From Pontibacter akesuensis (GTDB lineage Bacteria; Bacteroidota; Bacteroidia; Cytophagales; Hymenobacteraceae): a stretch of 64,000 nt of DNA. A program made the position numbers and the translations under genes. Location: positions 248,001-312,000 of the forward strand of contig NZ_CP014766.1 of NCBI RefSeq assembly GCF_001611675.1. The letters run 5' to 3'. Shown here one piece after another: positions 47,930 to 56,561 of the stretch (position 1 is the first letter of the stretch; every line of letters starts with the position of its first letter). The notes beneath the pieces are model-generated. The model was given only the letters and a program-made list of their open reading frames with translations. It was not told where the DNA came from and searched no databases.

Positions 47930-49322
47930 GAACTTTGAAGGACGACTGCTCCTGCGGGTGGGGCTGCTGCTGGTTACGTTAAGCGCACCGGCCCTGCTGG
48001 TCGTAAACGGTTTGTCGGAGGCGCTGGTGTTTCTGCTCCCGCTCCTGGCCTACCAGGTGGTGGAGCTGGTGCAGTTCCTGCGGCAGGCCCAGGATGAGCT
48101 GAATCAGTTTGTGGAGTCGGTGCATTATCGCGACTTTACCCGGTATTTTAACGAAAAGAAGGCACCCACGCAGCTGGAAACCCTGCGAAAGGGGTTTAAC
48201 GAGATAAACAGCACCTTTAAGTTAATTAATCAGGAAAAGGAAACACAGCACCTGCACCTGCAGCGCATCCTGGAGCTTGTCAACACCGGTATCCTCTCCT
48301 ACAACCTCGACAGTGGCGAGATCCTGTTAATGAACGAGGCACTGCGGAAACTGCTGCAGGTTCCGTTTATGAAAACAGTGCAGGCACTTGAAAAACGGGA
48401 CCCTGGGCTTTATGCCGCTGTGCAGCGCCTGCAGCCCGGCAACACTACACTGGCAACCGCGCATACGTCCAGCCTGGACAAGAGCACCTTCAAGATTCTA
48501 TTGTCAGCAGCGGAATTCAAAAGTGAGGGACACAGCTATAAACTAATTGCGTTTCAGAACGTGAACGAGGCCTTGGACGAGACAGAAGCACAAGCCTGGC
48601 AAAAGTTGCTGAACGTGATGACGCACGAGTTGATGAATTCCATTGCTCCCATCTCCTCACTGGCCAACACCTTAAAAGCCCGCCTACACGAAACCGCGAC
48701 AACGGGCGCTACCCCTGAGGACCTGGAGGATCTGGAAATAGGCATCAGCACGATAAAACGCAGAAGCGAGGGGCTGCTGAAGTTTGCATCTACCTACCGC
48801 AACCTAAGCAAGATCACCAAGCTGAATGAAGAGGAGATTTCTATAAGAGAACTATTTGCCAACTTAAAGCGGCTCATGCTGCCCACGCTACAGCAGAAGC
48901 AAATAAAACTGGACGTGGCACTAATGGAGCAGGACATCACGCTGCAGGCGGACCCTAACCTGCTGGACCAGGTCTTTATCAACCTGCTCGTAAATGCCAT
49001 AGAAGCAGTAAAAGACCGCCCGGCCCCGCAGATAACACTAGAGGCGTTCACCGCTCCGGATGGTAAGGTGGTCGTAACGATTGCTGACAATGGCATGGGC
49101 ATGTCACGTGAAGTACAGGAGAAAATATTCATTCCCTTTTTCAGCACTAAAAAGCAGGGAAGCGGTATTGGCCTTAGTCTCTGCAAGCAAATCCTGATGC
49201 TGCACCGCGCCACCATACAGGTGCAGTCGGAGGAGGGCCTGGGGACAGTGTTTACGCTGCGTTTTGGAAGTCCCTCCACGACTGCTGCCCCACTTCCCGC
49301 AACAGAGCTTAGCAATGCATAA
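47919..49322 (+). CDS. Sensor histidine kinase, partner of the sigma-54 regulator
   Basis: A 467-residue kinase with two adjacent N-terminal membrane segments (about 10-50), a PAS-like region (about 105-220), the H-box VMTHELMNSIAPI near 233 with the phospho-His, and an HATPase_c domain with NLLVNAIEA, DNGMGM and GSGIGLSL. It has almost no periplasmic part, so it probably senses in the membrane or cytoplasm, as in AtoS/YgiM-like intramembrane kinases. Translational coupling with the preceding regulator (11-nt overlap) marks them as a pair. Confidence 0.85.
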   Translation: MGFKNFEGRLLLRVGLLLVTLSAPALLVVNGLSEALVFLLPLLAYQVVELVQFLRQAQDELNQFVESVHYRDFTRYFNEKKAPTQLETLRKGFNEINSTFKLINQEKETQHLHLQRILELVNTGILSYNLDSGEILLMNEALRKLLQVPFMKTVQALEKRDPGLYAAVQRLQPGNTTLATAHTSSLDKSTFKILLSAAEFKSEGHSYKLIAFQNVNEALDETEAQAWQKLLNVMTHELMNSIAPISSLANTLKARLHETATTGATPEDLEDLEIGISTIKRRSEGLLKFASTYRNLSKITKLNEEEISIRELFANLKRLMLPTLQQKQIKLDVALMEQDITLQADPNLLDQVFINLLVNAIEAVKDRPAPQITLEAFTAPDGKVVVTIADNGMGMSREVQEKIFIPFFSTKKQGSGIGLSLCKQILMLHRATIQVQSEEGLGTVFTLRFGSPSTTAAPLPATELSNA

Positions 49323-49404
49323 GTTGGGCACAGTATGCGCTATAGATTGATTCTATACTTGCTTTTAGTGAAACAACCCCTGATCGATACTTTGGAAATT
49401 ACGC

Positions 49405-50166
49405 CTAAGCCTCCTGGTCTAACGCCTTTATTTGCGCTTTGTAAGCAGGCGGTAGTATGATGTCCTTCAAGAGCCAGTCCATGTTTATTTTGCGGCTGAT
49501 TTTGTAGGCAGGTACAACTGGTTTCATCAGCGAGAGGCTGCCCAAATCCAGTAGTTCCAGCACCTTCTCCGGCACAACCAGTTTCTGCCCTTCCAGCAGC
49601 ATCTTATAGCGCAGTAGTCCCAGGTGCTTTTTATACTGCTGGTACAAATCCAGCGTGAGAGCGCTTTTCTGAAGGTTTTGCTCCAGGTGCTGTTCCCGCA
49701 TGAGCAGCCACTCCTGCCATGTGGCCGGTAGTCCATTAATTCCCATGCGGCTTCCCACACGGTGGAACACCTCAAACACCTCCATCTTTTCCGCCTCCGA
49801 AAGCTTTCTTTCCAGTAACTCGTACGAGCGAATGGAGTAGTCGATGAGCATGAAAAGCACATCGCGGTACGCACTGTCTGGAATTGCCATGCCGCGTGCC
49901 GACTCCACCCCCGCATGTATGGCGGCCATACTATCAATGGCCTGATGCGCCTTTTCTTTTTCGGAGAAAATGATTTTTCGCGCGTAGCCCACCGTTGAGA
50001 AAAGCCGGCCCAGCGGGTCTGCCGGAAGCCTGCCAGTGAAGTATAGCCAATCAACGGACTTGTTCAACGCAAACTCAGCGGAAGCTCCGGTAAACACTAA
50101 CAGGATGGTGTCTCCCTTACCCCATACCTCCCGGACAATAGAGCCTTTTCTCACAAAATATTCCAT
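49405..50166 (-). CDS. Oxygenase MpaB family protein (DUF2236)
   Basis: The 253-residue protein fits the DUF2236 / MpaB-rubber-oxygenase-like domain: a SIVREVWGKGDTILLVFTGA opening, FALNKSVDW, PADPLGRLFSTVGYA, the DS helix with MAAIHAGV and a YELLERKLSEAE helix. These are heme-binding, helical proteins; here the expected heme His-containing region is represented by AAIHAGV. Substrate unknown. The ATG at 50166 is preferred; one at 50211 would add 15 residues. No signal peptide. Family assignment is from motif similarity by eye. Confidence 0.65.
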   Translation of the reverse strand: MEYFVRKGSIVREVWGKGDTILLVFTGASAEFALNKSVDWLYFTGRLPADPLGRLFSTVGYARKIIFSEKEKAHQAIDSMAAIHAGVESARGMAIPDSAYRDVLFMLIDYSIRSYELLERKLSEAEKMEVFEVFHRVGSRMGINGLPATWQEWLLMREQHLEQNLQKSALTLDLYQQYKKHLGLLRYKMLLEGQKLVVPEKVLELLDLGSLSLMKPVVPAYKISRKINMDWLLKDIILPPAYKAQIKALDQEA

Positions 50167-50682
50167 ACTATCCAAACGCACGCGTACCTTAAAACGTGCG
50201 GTCACGAACATATCTTATTAGGGTAATTTATAGTGCTGCCGTGTGTTGAGAAGTATGTCTCATGGTGCGCAGGCGAGGTAGCATCACCTGCTATTGTAAT
50301 TCGTCTTAGTCAATCACACTTACTAACCCAGTACATTAAAGGTGGTCAGCTTTTTAACAAGTAGCCCGTACTACTGAGCAAATGGAGTGCATGGAAGCCT
50401 CCAGGTATGGTAGTGTAAATGCAGGTGATTAGCTAGATTTTCTATAAGTGTCAACAACTTCAGGAGCAGCGGGAGTATAAAATTAATTTTTGCTTTTTAC
50501 CTGATTTGTCCTAAAATAGTCATACAGCAACTTCATGAAATTCTAGAACAACAGCTTTTTAAAAGATTAAGACATCTTTCTAGTGCTGTGCTGCGTAAGG
50601 TTTAATAAATATTGAATAAATATATATAGTTGGGGATAAACCCGTATATTTATTTTTTAATGTTAGACTTAAACAAAAACAC
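50167..50682. other. AT-rich intergenic region
   Basis: About 515 nt; no gene supported. The last 100 nt are very AT-rich and should hold the promoter of the small lipoprotein gene. Confidence 0.4.
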
Positions 50683-50895
50683 ATGAAAAAGCTATTATTT
50701 GCAGGTGCAGTTCTTTTAGGATCTATGAGCCTTTACTCTTGTGGCGGCGAAGAAGGTGCCACTACAACTGAAACAGAAGGCACTGTAATTGATCAGGATA
50801 CAGCAGTATCTGAACTTGAAGTTGAAAGAACTGTTGTTGAAACTGACACAACAACAGAGACTGAAACTATCGAGACTGAAAACGAAATTCAGTAG
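50683..50895 (+). CDS. Small Glu/Thr-rich lipoprotein, 70 aa
   Basis: Begins MKKLLFAGAVLLGSMSLYSC, a textbook lipoprotein signal with lipid attachment at Cys20. The mature part (about 50 residues) is low in complexity and dominated by Thr, Glu and Val (TTTETEGTVIDQ, ETDTTTETETIETENE), so it is an acidic, disordered surface peptide. No domain. It has its own hairpin terminator. Codon use is AT-rich relative to the neighbouring helicase, which could mean high expression or different origin. Confidence 0.75.
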   Translation: MKKLLFAGAVLLGSMSLYSCGGEEGATTTETEGTVIDQDTAVSELEVERTVVETDTTTETETIETENEIQ

Positions 50896-50936
50896 TAACA
50901 TCGGCCTTAAGCCGGTTTTATAAAAACCAATACTTT

Positions 50937-50980
50937 AGGGTAGCGCAACGGTAACACGTTTGTGCTACCCTATTCTTTTT
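50937..50980 (+). terminator. Terminator of the small lipoprotein gene
   Basis: AGGGTAGC (50937-50944) pairs with GCTACCCT (50964-50971), with partial pairing in the loop, followed by a T-rich tract. Confidence 0.65.
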
Positions 50981-51091
50981 TAGCTGTAGGCTATCAAATG
51001 CGCGCAACCTGCATCTATTTAACCCTTTAAATTCGTAAACCGAACTTTGAGGAGCGAAAGCATAAGATGTATAATCAAACTGAAAACAGAC

Positions 51092-51463
51092 ATGGAAGAT
51101 AAAGGAAGGGCCGAAGGCGCCATATTCAAGCAGATCTGCACCGTTAATGAATTGGACCCCCAGAAAATTCGGGAGGAGGCGCAGGAGCGGTTTCCGGAAA
51201 AGTTCAGGCAACAGAACAACGAAGAGTTGCTCATCTGGACCGCCTTCGATCATAAGGCCCGGACCCTGGTGCAAAGTATAACCGCCACAGAAAACCAGGA
51301 CCATAGCCTGGATCATGCCGCAGAGCTTTACTCCATCGACGGAGACCCTGCTGCACCCGCCTTTGTCATAAACGACAAGGCGATCCAGGATATTTACGAC
51401 AAAGATAAAGCAGCAAAGTTAATTGAGGTGCTGGGCCAGGTCAAGCTTCCGATTCGCGCCTAA
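51092..51463 (+). CDS. Hypothetical protein, 123 aa
   Basis: Not recognised. From the ATG at 51092 it starts MEDKGRAEGAIFKQICTVNE and is a soluble, mixed-charge protein. The C-terminal third contains GDPAAPAFVINDKAIQDIYD, faintly reminiscent of a thioredoxin-fold cis-Pro loop, but without a CxxC motif. The TTG start at 51047 is less likely. It is 89 nt upstream of the HrpB gene on the same strand. Confidence 0.55.
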   Translation: MEDKGRAEGAIFKQICTVNELDPQKIREEAQERFPEKFRQQNNEELLIWTAFDHKARTLVQSITATENQDHSLDHAAELYSIDGDPAAPAFVINDKAIQDIYDKDKAAKLIEVLGQVKLPIRA

Positions 51464-51552
51464 CAGGCGGGCAAAGGATACGGCTATACCGCCACAGGCA
51501 AGCAATTTCTAAAAAGAATTACGACCTTTGGAAGGTGAAGCTTGCCTCAGAT

Positions 51553-54090
51553 ATGTTCGCTAATTTACCCAGCCTTCCCGTTAAGGAGGCGCTGCCCCGG
51601 CTGTTAGATTGCCTGCACACACAAAACCGTGCCGTACTGGAAGCACCGCCTGGTGCCGGTAAAACCACACTCGTGCCGCTGGCCCTGCTAGGCGCAGCCT
51701 GGCGAAACGAAGGTAAGATTCTGGTGCTGGAACCACGCAGGCTGGCTGCCCGGGCAGCCGCACAGCGTATGGCTGACCTGCTCGGTGAGGCCGTGGGTCA
51801 AACAGTCGGTTACTGGATCCGGATGGAGCATGTAACCAGCAGCAAAACGAAAGTAGAAGTCGTTACAGAGGGCATTCTCACCCGCATCATTCAGGACGAT
51901 CCTGCCCTGGAAGGGATAGCGGCTATCATATTCGATGAGTTTCATGAACGGAGCCTGCAGGCAGACCTGGGGCTGGCGCTCGCCCTGGATGCACAAAGCG
52001 TGCTTCGCCCCGATCTGCGGTTGCTTTTGATGAGCGCCACCCTGGATGCTGCGGGTATCGGCACCTGGCTGGAGGCACCGGTCGTGCGCAGCGAGGGCCG
52101 CATGTACCCTGTAGAGACGCATTACCTGTCGCCGGCAGATGTGGCGGGCGCAGGGAATTACCCGGCAGAGCGGCTGGCCAACCTGGTGCCTAAAACAGTT
52201 CGAAAGGCTTTAGCCGACGAACCAGCTGGAGACATACTTGTTTTCCTGCCCGGCATGGGCGAAATACGCCGTGTAGCCCAGCACCTGGAAGAGAAGCTTC
52301 CTCCTGCCACCGACTTACACGTGCTTCACGGAGAACTCGCCCTCTCCAAGCAATTAGCGGCCATACATCCTGCTCCCAAAGGCCGGCGGAAAATAGTACT
52401 GGCCACCAGCATCGCCGAAACAAGCTTAACTATAGAGGGCGTTAAAATAGTGGTGGATGGGGGCTATGCCCGTGTTCCGCAGTTTGTGCCGCGCACCGGG
52501 TTAACCACGCTGGCTACCTCCGCTGTCTCGCTTGCTGCCGCAGATCAGCGCCGGGGCCGTGCCGGGCGCCTAGGGCCGGGCGTTTGCTACCGCCTGTGGT
52601 CTACCGCTGACCAACTGCAACTTTCCGAAAGGCAGGAACCGGAAATTCGCGAAGCCGACCTCACGAGCCTGTTGCTGGAACTGGCGGTGTGGGGCGTGAA
52701 GGATGCTACCCAACTAAAGTGGCTGGATACACCACCCGCTGCCGCCCTGGCACTTGCTACAGAGCTTTTGCAGCGCCTGCAGGCAATTGATGCACAAGGA
52801 AACCCGACAAAGCACGGCAAGCAACTGGCTTCCCTGGGCATGCACCCTCGGCTCGGCCACATGGTGGTAAAAGGCCATGAATTGGGATACGGCGCCACGG
52901 CCTGCGCGCTAGCCGCCTTACTGGCCGAACGGGACATATTGAAATCCATGGAAGGCAACAGGAGCAGCACCTTGCCAGACCTGCATCTTCGCCTGGAACT
53001 GCTGGCGGGGAAACGGCCACATACACCGGGTTTTTCGAGAGACGAAAACGTATTGCGGAAAGTGCGGGAGCAGGCACAGCACCTGCGGCAACGGTTGAGG
53101 GTAGCAGACAATACACTTGATTTTGAAGTCCTTGGCCTCTTAACCGCCCTTGCTTACCCCGACCGCCTCGCTCAGAAAGAAGCCTCTGGAAAAGTACGCC
53201 TCGTAACGGGGCAAAGGGCTTTGCTTCAAACAGAGCTTTTCAACGAGGCTGCTTTTTACGCCGTTGCGCATTTGGATGTCAGGCAGCAGGCGCGCATTCT
53301 TTTAGCCGCCCCAATCAGTAAAGAAGAGGTTGTGGCACACTTCGCCGAACAACTCGAGCAAGTACAGGAACTGAAGTGGGACAATACTACAGAGCGGGTA
53401 ATAGCCAGGCAAATCACCAAAATAGACGCACTTACCTTAGACGAAACTGCACAACCGAAACCAGACCCGGAGCAGGTTGCGCTTGTGCTGCTGCAGGTGT
53501 TGCAGGAAAAGGGAATGGCACGGATGCCCTGGAGCGAAGAAGCGATACGTACGCGGCAGCGCCTGGCTTTTCTACACCAACTGGAGCCGGAGAAATGGTA
53601 TGATGTATCGGATGCAGCATTAGCGGCAAGTCTAGAAGAATGGCTGCTGCCACACTTGGTAGGCTTGCGCTCGATGGAGCAAGTAACCAGGTTGGATTTC
53701 AACGAAATGTTATTGGCCGACTTAAGCTGGGAACAGCGGCAGGAAATGGAACGCTTGGCTCCCTCCCACCTGCAGGTACCAAGCGGTTCCCGCATCGCCC
53801 TGGATTATTCCGATGCCACCACACCAGTGCTGGCCGTGCGGCTGCAGGAGGTTTTTGGCCTGCTGGATACGCCCCGGGTTGGCGGCGGCAAAGTACCGTT
53901 GCTGCTTCACCTGCTCTCCCCTGCCTCTCGGCCTGTACAGGTAACGCGCGACTTGCGCAGTTTCTGGAACAACGGCTATTTTGATGTCCGCAAAGACCTG
54001 CGAGGGCGTTATCCAAAGCACCACTGGCCGGAAGATCCGCTATCAGCAGCACCTGTGCGTGGCACTAAAAAGCGTCCGCAGGGATTTTGA
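51553..54090 (+). CDS. hrpB: ATP-dependent helicase HrpB
   Basis: The 845-residue DEAH-type helicase: Walker A APPGAGKTT (31-39), motif Ia LEPRRLAARAAA, DEFH in IIFDEFHERS (about 125), motif III SATLD, and motifs V-VI (ATSIAETSLTIEG, QRRGRAGR). The C-terminal HrpB-specific domain ends with RYPKHHWPEDPLSA, which is the family signature, and a basic tail. HrpB is a conserved putative RNA helicase whose bacterial role is poorly defined. ATG at 51553 gives the family-like N-terminus; a GTG at 51535 would add six residues. Confidence 0.9.
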   Translation: MFANLPSLPVKEALPRLLDCLHTQNRAVLEAPPGAGKTTLVPLALLGAAWRNEGKILVLEPRRLAARAAAQRMADLLGEAVGQTVGYWIRMEHVTSSKTKVEVVTEGILTRIIQDDPALEGIAAIIFDEFHERSLQADLGLALALDAQSVLRPDLRLLLMSATLDAAGIGTWLEAPVVRSEGRMYPVETHYLSPADVAGAGNYPAERLANLVPKTVRKALADEPAGDILVFLPGMGEIRRVAQHLEEKLPPATDLHVLHGELALSKQLAAIHPAPKGRRKIVLATSIAETSLTIEGVKIVVDGGYARVPQFVPRTGLTTLATSAVSLAAADQRRGRAGRLGPGVCYRLWSTADQLQLSERQEPEIREADLTSLLLELAVWGVKDATQLKWLDTPPAAALALATELLQRLQAIDAQGNPTKHGKQLASLGMHPRLGHMVVKGHELGYGATACALAALLAERDILKSMEGNRSSTLPDLHLRLELLAGKRPHTPGFSRDENVLRKVREQAQHLRQRLRVADNTLDFEVLGLLTALAYPDRLAQKEASGKVRLVTGQRALLQTELFNEAAFYAVAHLDVRQQARILLAAPISKEEVVAHFAEQLEQVQELKWDNTTERVIARQITKIDALTLDETAQPKPDPEQVALVLLQVLQEKGMARMPWSEEAIRTRQRLAFLHQLEPEKWYDVSDAALAASLEEWLLPHLVGLRSMEQVTRLDFNEMLLADLSWEQRQEMERLAPSHLQVPSGSRIALDYSDATTPVLAVRLQEVFGLLDTPRVGGGKVPLLLHLLSPASRPVQVTRDLRSFWNNGYFDVRKDLRGRYPKHHWPEDPLSAAPVRGTKKRPQGF

Positions 54091-54145
54091 TGAAGGGAGC
54101 TGCAAGTACAAAAAGTTTGCTCTGTGGGATTTGCCCTGCAGGATT

Positions 54146-54186
54146 TGTCATTTCGAACACTCGTGAGACGATTGTTCGAAATGACA
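54146..54186. repeat. Palindromic intergenic repeat of the TGTCATTTCGA type
   Basis: TGTCATTTCGAACA (54146-54159) and its exact complement (54173-54186) flank a 13-nt loop. Elements with TGTCATTTCGA ends are a frequent class of intergenic repeat in Bacteroidetes; family membership is from memory of that pattern. It could also act as a transcription stop between the convergent hrpB and msrA genes. Confidence 0.5.
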
Positions 54187-54291
54187 GTGGCGCGACGATA
54201 TATTAACAACTAAGCAGCCTAATGAAGGTATGCGTTTGAAGACGTATCGCAATAATCCGCGTGCTATCATCCAGCCAACGCGAACACTCCC

Positions 54292-54822
54292 CTACTGCTT
54301 CAGTTTGTTGGCAAACTCCTTTCTGAACTTCTCTACCTTCGGGCGCACCACGAAACTGCAGTATGGCTGCTGGCCGTTGTTCAGGAAGTAATCCTGGTGT
54401 TCCCTTTCGGCCGGATAGTAGTTTGTCAAGGGCTCAATGGCGGTAACAATGGAATCCCCGAAGGTGCCGGAAGCATCAAGCTGCCGCTTATACTTCTCCG
54501 CCAGTTCGCGCTGCTCGTCACTATGATAAAAGATAACGGAGCGGTATTGTGGCCCCACGTCATTGCCTTGCCGGTTGAGGGTTGTGGGATCGTGCGTTTT
54601 CCAAAAGACCTCCAGGAGCGCTTCAAAAGAAATTTTAGAAGGATCATACGTGATGCGGAGCACCTCGGCGTGCCCCGTGGTAGCCGAGCACACCTGCTTG
54701 TAGGTTGGGTTGTCTACATGTCCGCCTGCGTAACCCGATTCTACTTTCTGTACTCCCTCCAGTTGCTGAAATACGGCTTCTGTGCACCAGAAGCACCCGT
54801 TTCCAAAAGTTGCTGTTTCCAT
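54292..54822 (-). CDS. msrA: Peptide-methionine (S)-S-oxide reductase MsrA
   Basis: The 176-residue cytosolic MsrA has the catalytic GCFWCTE motif at residues 9-15 (Cys10 nucleophile, Cys13), then GYAGG, HAEVLRITYDP and the HDPTTLNRQGND substrate-binding region, and ends with a FRKEFANKL tail. It reduces methionine S-sulfoxide in proteins and free methionine after oxidative damage. It is a single-gene unit, convergent with hrpB. Confidence 0.92.
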   Translation of the reverse strand: METATFGNGCFWCTEAVFQQLEGVQKVESGYAGGHVDNPTYKQVCSATTGHAEVLRITYDPSKISFEALLEVFWKTHDPTTLNRQGNDVGPQYRSVIFYHSDEQRELAEKYKRQLDASGTFGDSIVTAIEPLTNYYPAEREHQDYFLNNGQQPYCSFVVRPKVEKFRKEFANKLKQ

Positions 54823-55221
54823 GTTCTGTATTTATAAGCCGTTTTTGGCTTTGATGTCTTAAATAAAACTTAACTGCTTTCGCTGCATACATACTTCAGC
54901 CGTAGCGCAGGGTTCTGTCTTAAAACTGATTTTCAGGCTACTTGTTTCATCCTGCATCAACCATTCTGCAATTGAAGCGTAAATGAAACAGCATCAGTAG
55001 CAGCTAAAGGTATAAACCACTGTACCTACATTATTTTTAGTGAAAGATTTGGTTTTGTAAAAATCAGCTGCCACCTTTGCAAACGTAAAGTCAAACTACC
55101 TACAAAGTATTTGATTTATAAAGAAGAAGGGAGAGAACAGGCTCTATGAACTTCTAGCAACCAGTTACAAACCAGGTGCTAATTCCTGCCTAAATCAGTT
55201 AGGGCATATAAATTAACAAAC
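54823..55221. other. Intergenic region carrying the promoter of the polycysteine-leader operon
   Basis: About 400 nt between msrA (minus) and the leader ORF. It holds the best promoter candidate in this stretch (55048-55079) and no supported gene. Confidence 0.4.
55048..55079 (+). promoter_or_regulatory. Candidate promoter of the leader peptide-ATP-grasp-LLM operon
   Basis: TTTG at 55048-55051 and CACCTTTG at 55072-55079 (one change from TAnnTTTG) are separated by 20 nt, close to the normal Bacteroidetes -33/-7 spacing. Transcription would start near 55086, about 135 nt before the leader ORF and 490 nt before the ATP-grasp gene. Confidence 0.45.
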
Positions 55222-55335
55222 ATGAAGTTCTCAAAAAATCACCTTAGGGAATCATCTTCAAACCGAAACACCACATTTGTTTTCGGTTCACCTGCTGCGC
55301 ATTCTTTTTATACTTGTTGTTGCTGTTGTTGCTAA
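55222..55335 (+). CDS. Leader peptide with six C-terminal cysteines (37 aa), putative attenuator
   Basis: A complete ORF from ATG at 55222 to TAA at 55333-55335, preceded by the A-rich AATTAACAAAC typical of Bacteroidetes starts. The peptide begins MKFSKNHLRESSSNRN, is Ser/Asn/Thr-rich in the middle, and its last seven residues are Thr and six consecutive Cys (TGT TGT TGC TGT TGT TGC). It has no signal peptide. The downstream genes are an ATP-grasp enzyme and a sulfonate/sulfone-type LLM monooxygenase. Polycysteine leader ORFs upstream of sulfur genes act as cysteine-responsive attenuators in mycobacteria; a similar role here is an inference. An alternative is a precursor peptide modified by the ATP-grasp enzyme. 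Confidence 0.6.
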   Translation: MKFSKNHLRESSSNRNTTFVFGSPAAHSFYTCCCCCC

Positions 55336-55508
55336 CCCAGCTGCTTTTGCTGTGTTTATACTTGCTTTCCTAAGCTTTTTATAACACACCCTACACGCAG
55401 CTTCCAGGGATAGCTTTGCCTTTTTGTGCCCCATGCATAAGAGCTGAAGCAGTTTTGTACCCTTAAGCGAACTACGCTGGCACATCACACTCCCCGACCT
55501 TCGTTTAC

Positions 55509-55525
55509 ACGCTGCTCCGCAGCGT
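55509..55525 (+). promoter_or_regulatory. Hairpin between the polycysteine ORF and the ATP-grasp gene
   Basis: ACGCTGC (55509-55515) and GCAGCGT (55519-55525) pair perfectly with a 3-nt loop, followed by pyrimidine-rich CTTCT, 50 nt before the ATP-grasp ATG. It is a candidate attenuator stem; the T run is weak, so intrinsic termination is uncertain. Confidence 0.35.
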
Positions 55526-55575
55526 CTTCTACTGTACATACTTCAACTAATCATACATACTTAAATAAGCATTTT

Positions 55576-56559
55576 ATGTCATCTAATACATCAGAAAGAC
55601 CAATCGTTATATTTCACGAGCACCCGGACTGGTTCCGCCCTTTGTTTAATGAACTAGACGCAAGAGGTATTCCTTACGTGCGACAGAACGCCGCCGAGCA
55701 CACGTTTGACCTGGCTTCTGACGAGCAGAATACCAGCCTGTTCTTCAACCGCATGAGCCCCTCTGCTTACCTGCGCAACAACGAGCAGGGCATTTTTTAT
55801 ACACTGGGCCTGCTGGCGCACCTCGAGGCGAAAGGCGTTCCGGTGGTGAACGGCTTCAAGGCTTTCCAGTACGAAACTTCTAAGGCGCTGCAGCACATTT
55901 TGCTGGAGAAATTAGGGTTACCTTATCCAAAGTCACGCATCATCAACCATGCTTCACAGGCAGTTAAAGCTTCTGAAGGGCTGCGCTTCCCGATTGTGGT
56001 GAAAGCGAACATAGGCGGTAGCGGCGCCGGCATTACCCGCTTTGACTCAGTGGAGGAGCTGGCACTTGCCGTTACAGCCGGAGAGATCAAGCTGGGCATA
56101 GACCATACGGCACTGGTGCAGGAGTTTATTCCGGCACGTGGTGGCCACATCAACCGTGTGGAGACGCTGGGAGGCAAATACCTGTATGCGATCAAGGTTT
56201 ATACTTCCGGCGAAAGCTTTAACCTCTGCCCTGCCGACATCTGCCAGACAACCAACGGCAAAGAGCTTGCCCGCAACGCCTGCGCCCTGGATGCTCCTAA
56301 AAACGGACTGAAAGTGGAAGGCTTCACGCCTGACCAGGAAGTGATTGATGCCATTGAGCGCATTGTGCAGGAAGCTGGTATCGACGTGGGTGGCATTGAG
56401 TACACCATCGACGACCGTGACGGGCAGATTTATTACTACGATGTGAACGCGCTGTCGAACTTTGTGGCGGATGCGGTGAACGTGATTGGTTTTAACCCGC
56501 ACGAAAAGCTGGTGGATTATCTGGAGAAGCGGGCGCAACTTAAAACACAGGAGGTATAA
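55576..56559 (+). CDS. ATP-grasp family ligase
   Basis: The 327-residue cytosolic protein has the ATP-grasp fold in RimK/carboxylate-amine ligase style: an N-terminal Rossmann-like part (to about 105), the central ATP-binding lobe with PKSRII and FPIVVKANIGGSGAGI (about 137-155, glycine-rich loop), VQEFIPARGGHINRVETLGG, and the metal-binding end GGIEYTIDDRDGQIYYYDVNALSNF near 272-297. These enzymes join a carboxylate to an amine, thiol or peptide. Substrates are unknown. Only 2 nt separate its stop from the LLM gene, so the two are translationally close and surely co-transcribed. Confidence 0.8.
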   Translation: MSSNTSERPIVIFHEHPDWFRPLFNELDARGIPYVRQNAAEHTFDLASDEQNTSLFFNRMSPSAYLRNNEQGIFYTLGLLAHLEAKGVPVVNGFKAFQYETSKALQHILLEKLGLPYPKSRIINHASQAVKASEGLRFPIVVKANIGGSGAGITRFDSVEELALAVTAGEIKLGIDHTALVQEFIPARGGHINRVETLGGKYLYAIKVYTSGESFNLCPADICQTTNGKELARNACALDAPKNGLKVEGFTPDQEVIDAIERIVQEAGIDVGGIEYTIDDRDGQIYYYDVNALSNFVADAVNVIGFNPHEKLVDYLEKRAQLKTQEV

Positions 56560-56561
56560 GT

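Noticed and set aside
55288..55539. 83-codon minus-strand frame, Cys- and Lys-rich
   Set aside because: It is antisense to the polycysteine leader and operon leader region and has no support; its Cys/Arg richness comes from that sequence.
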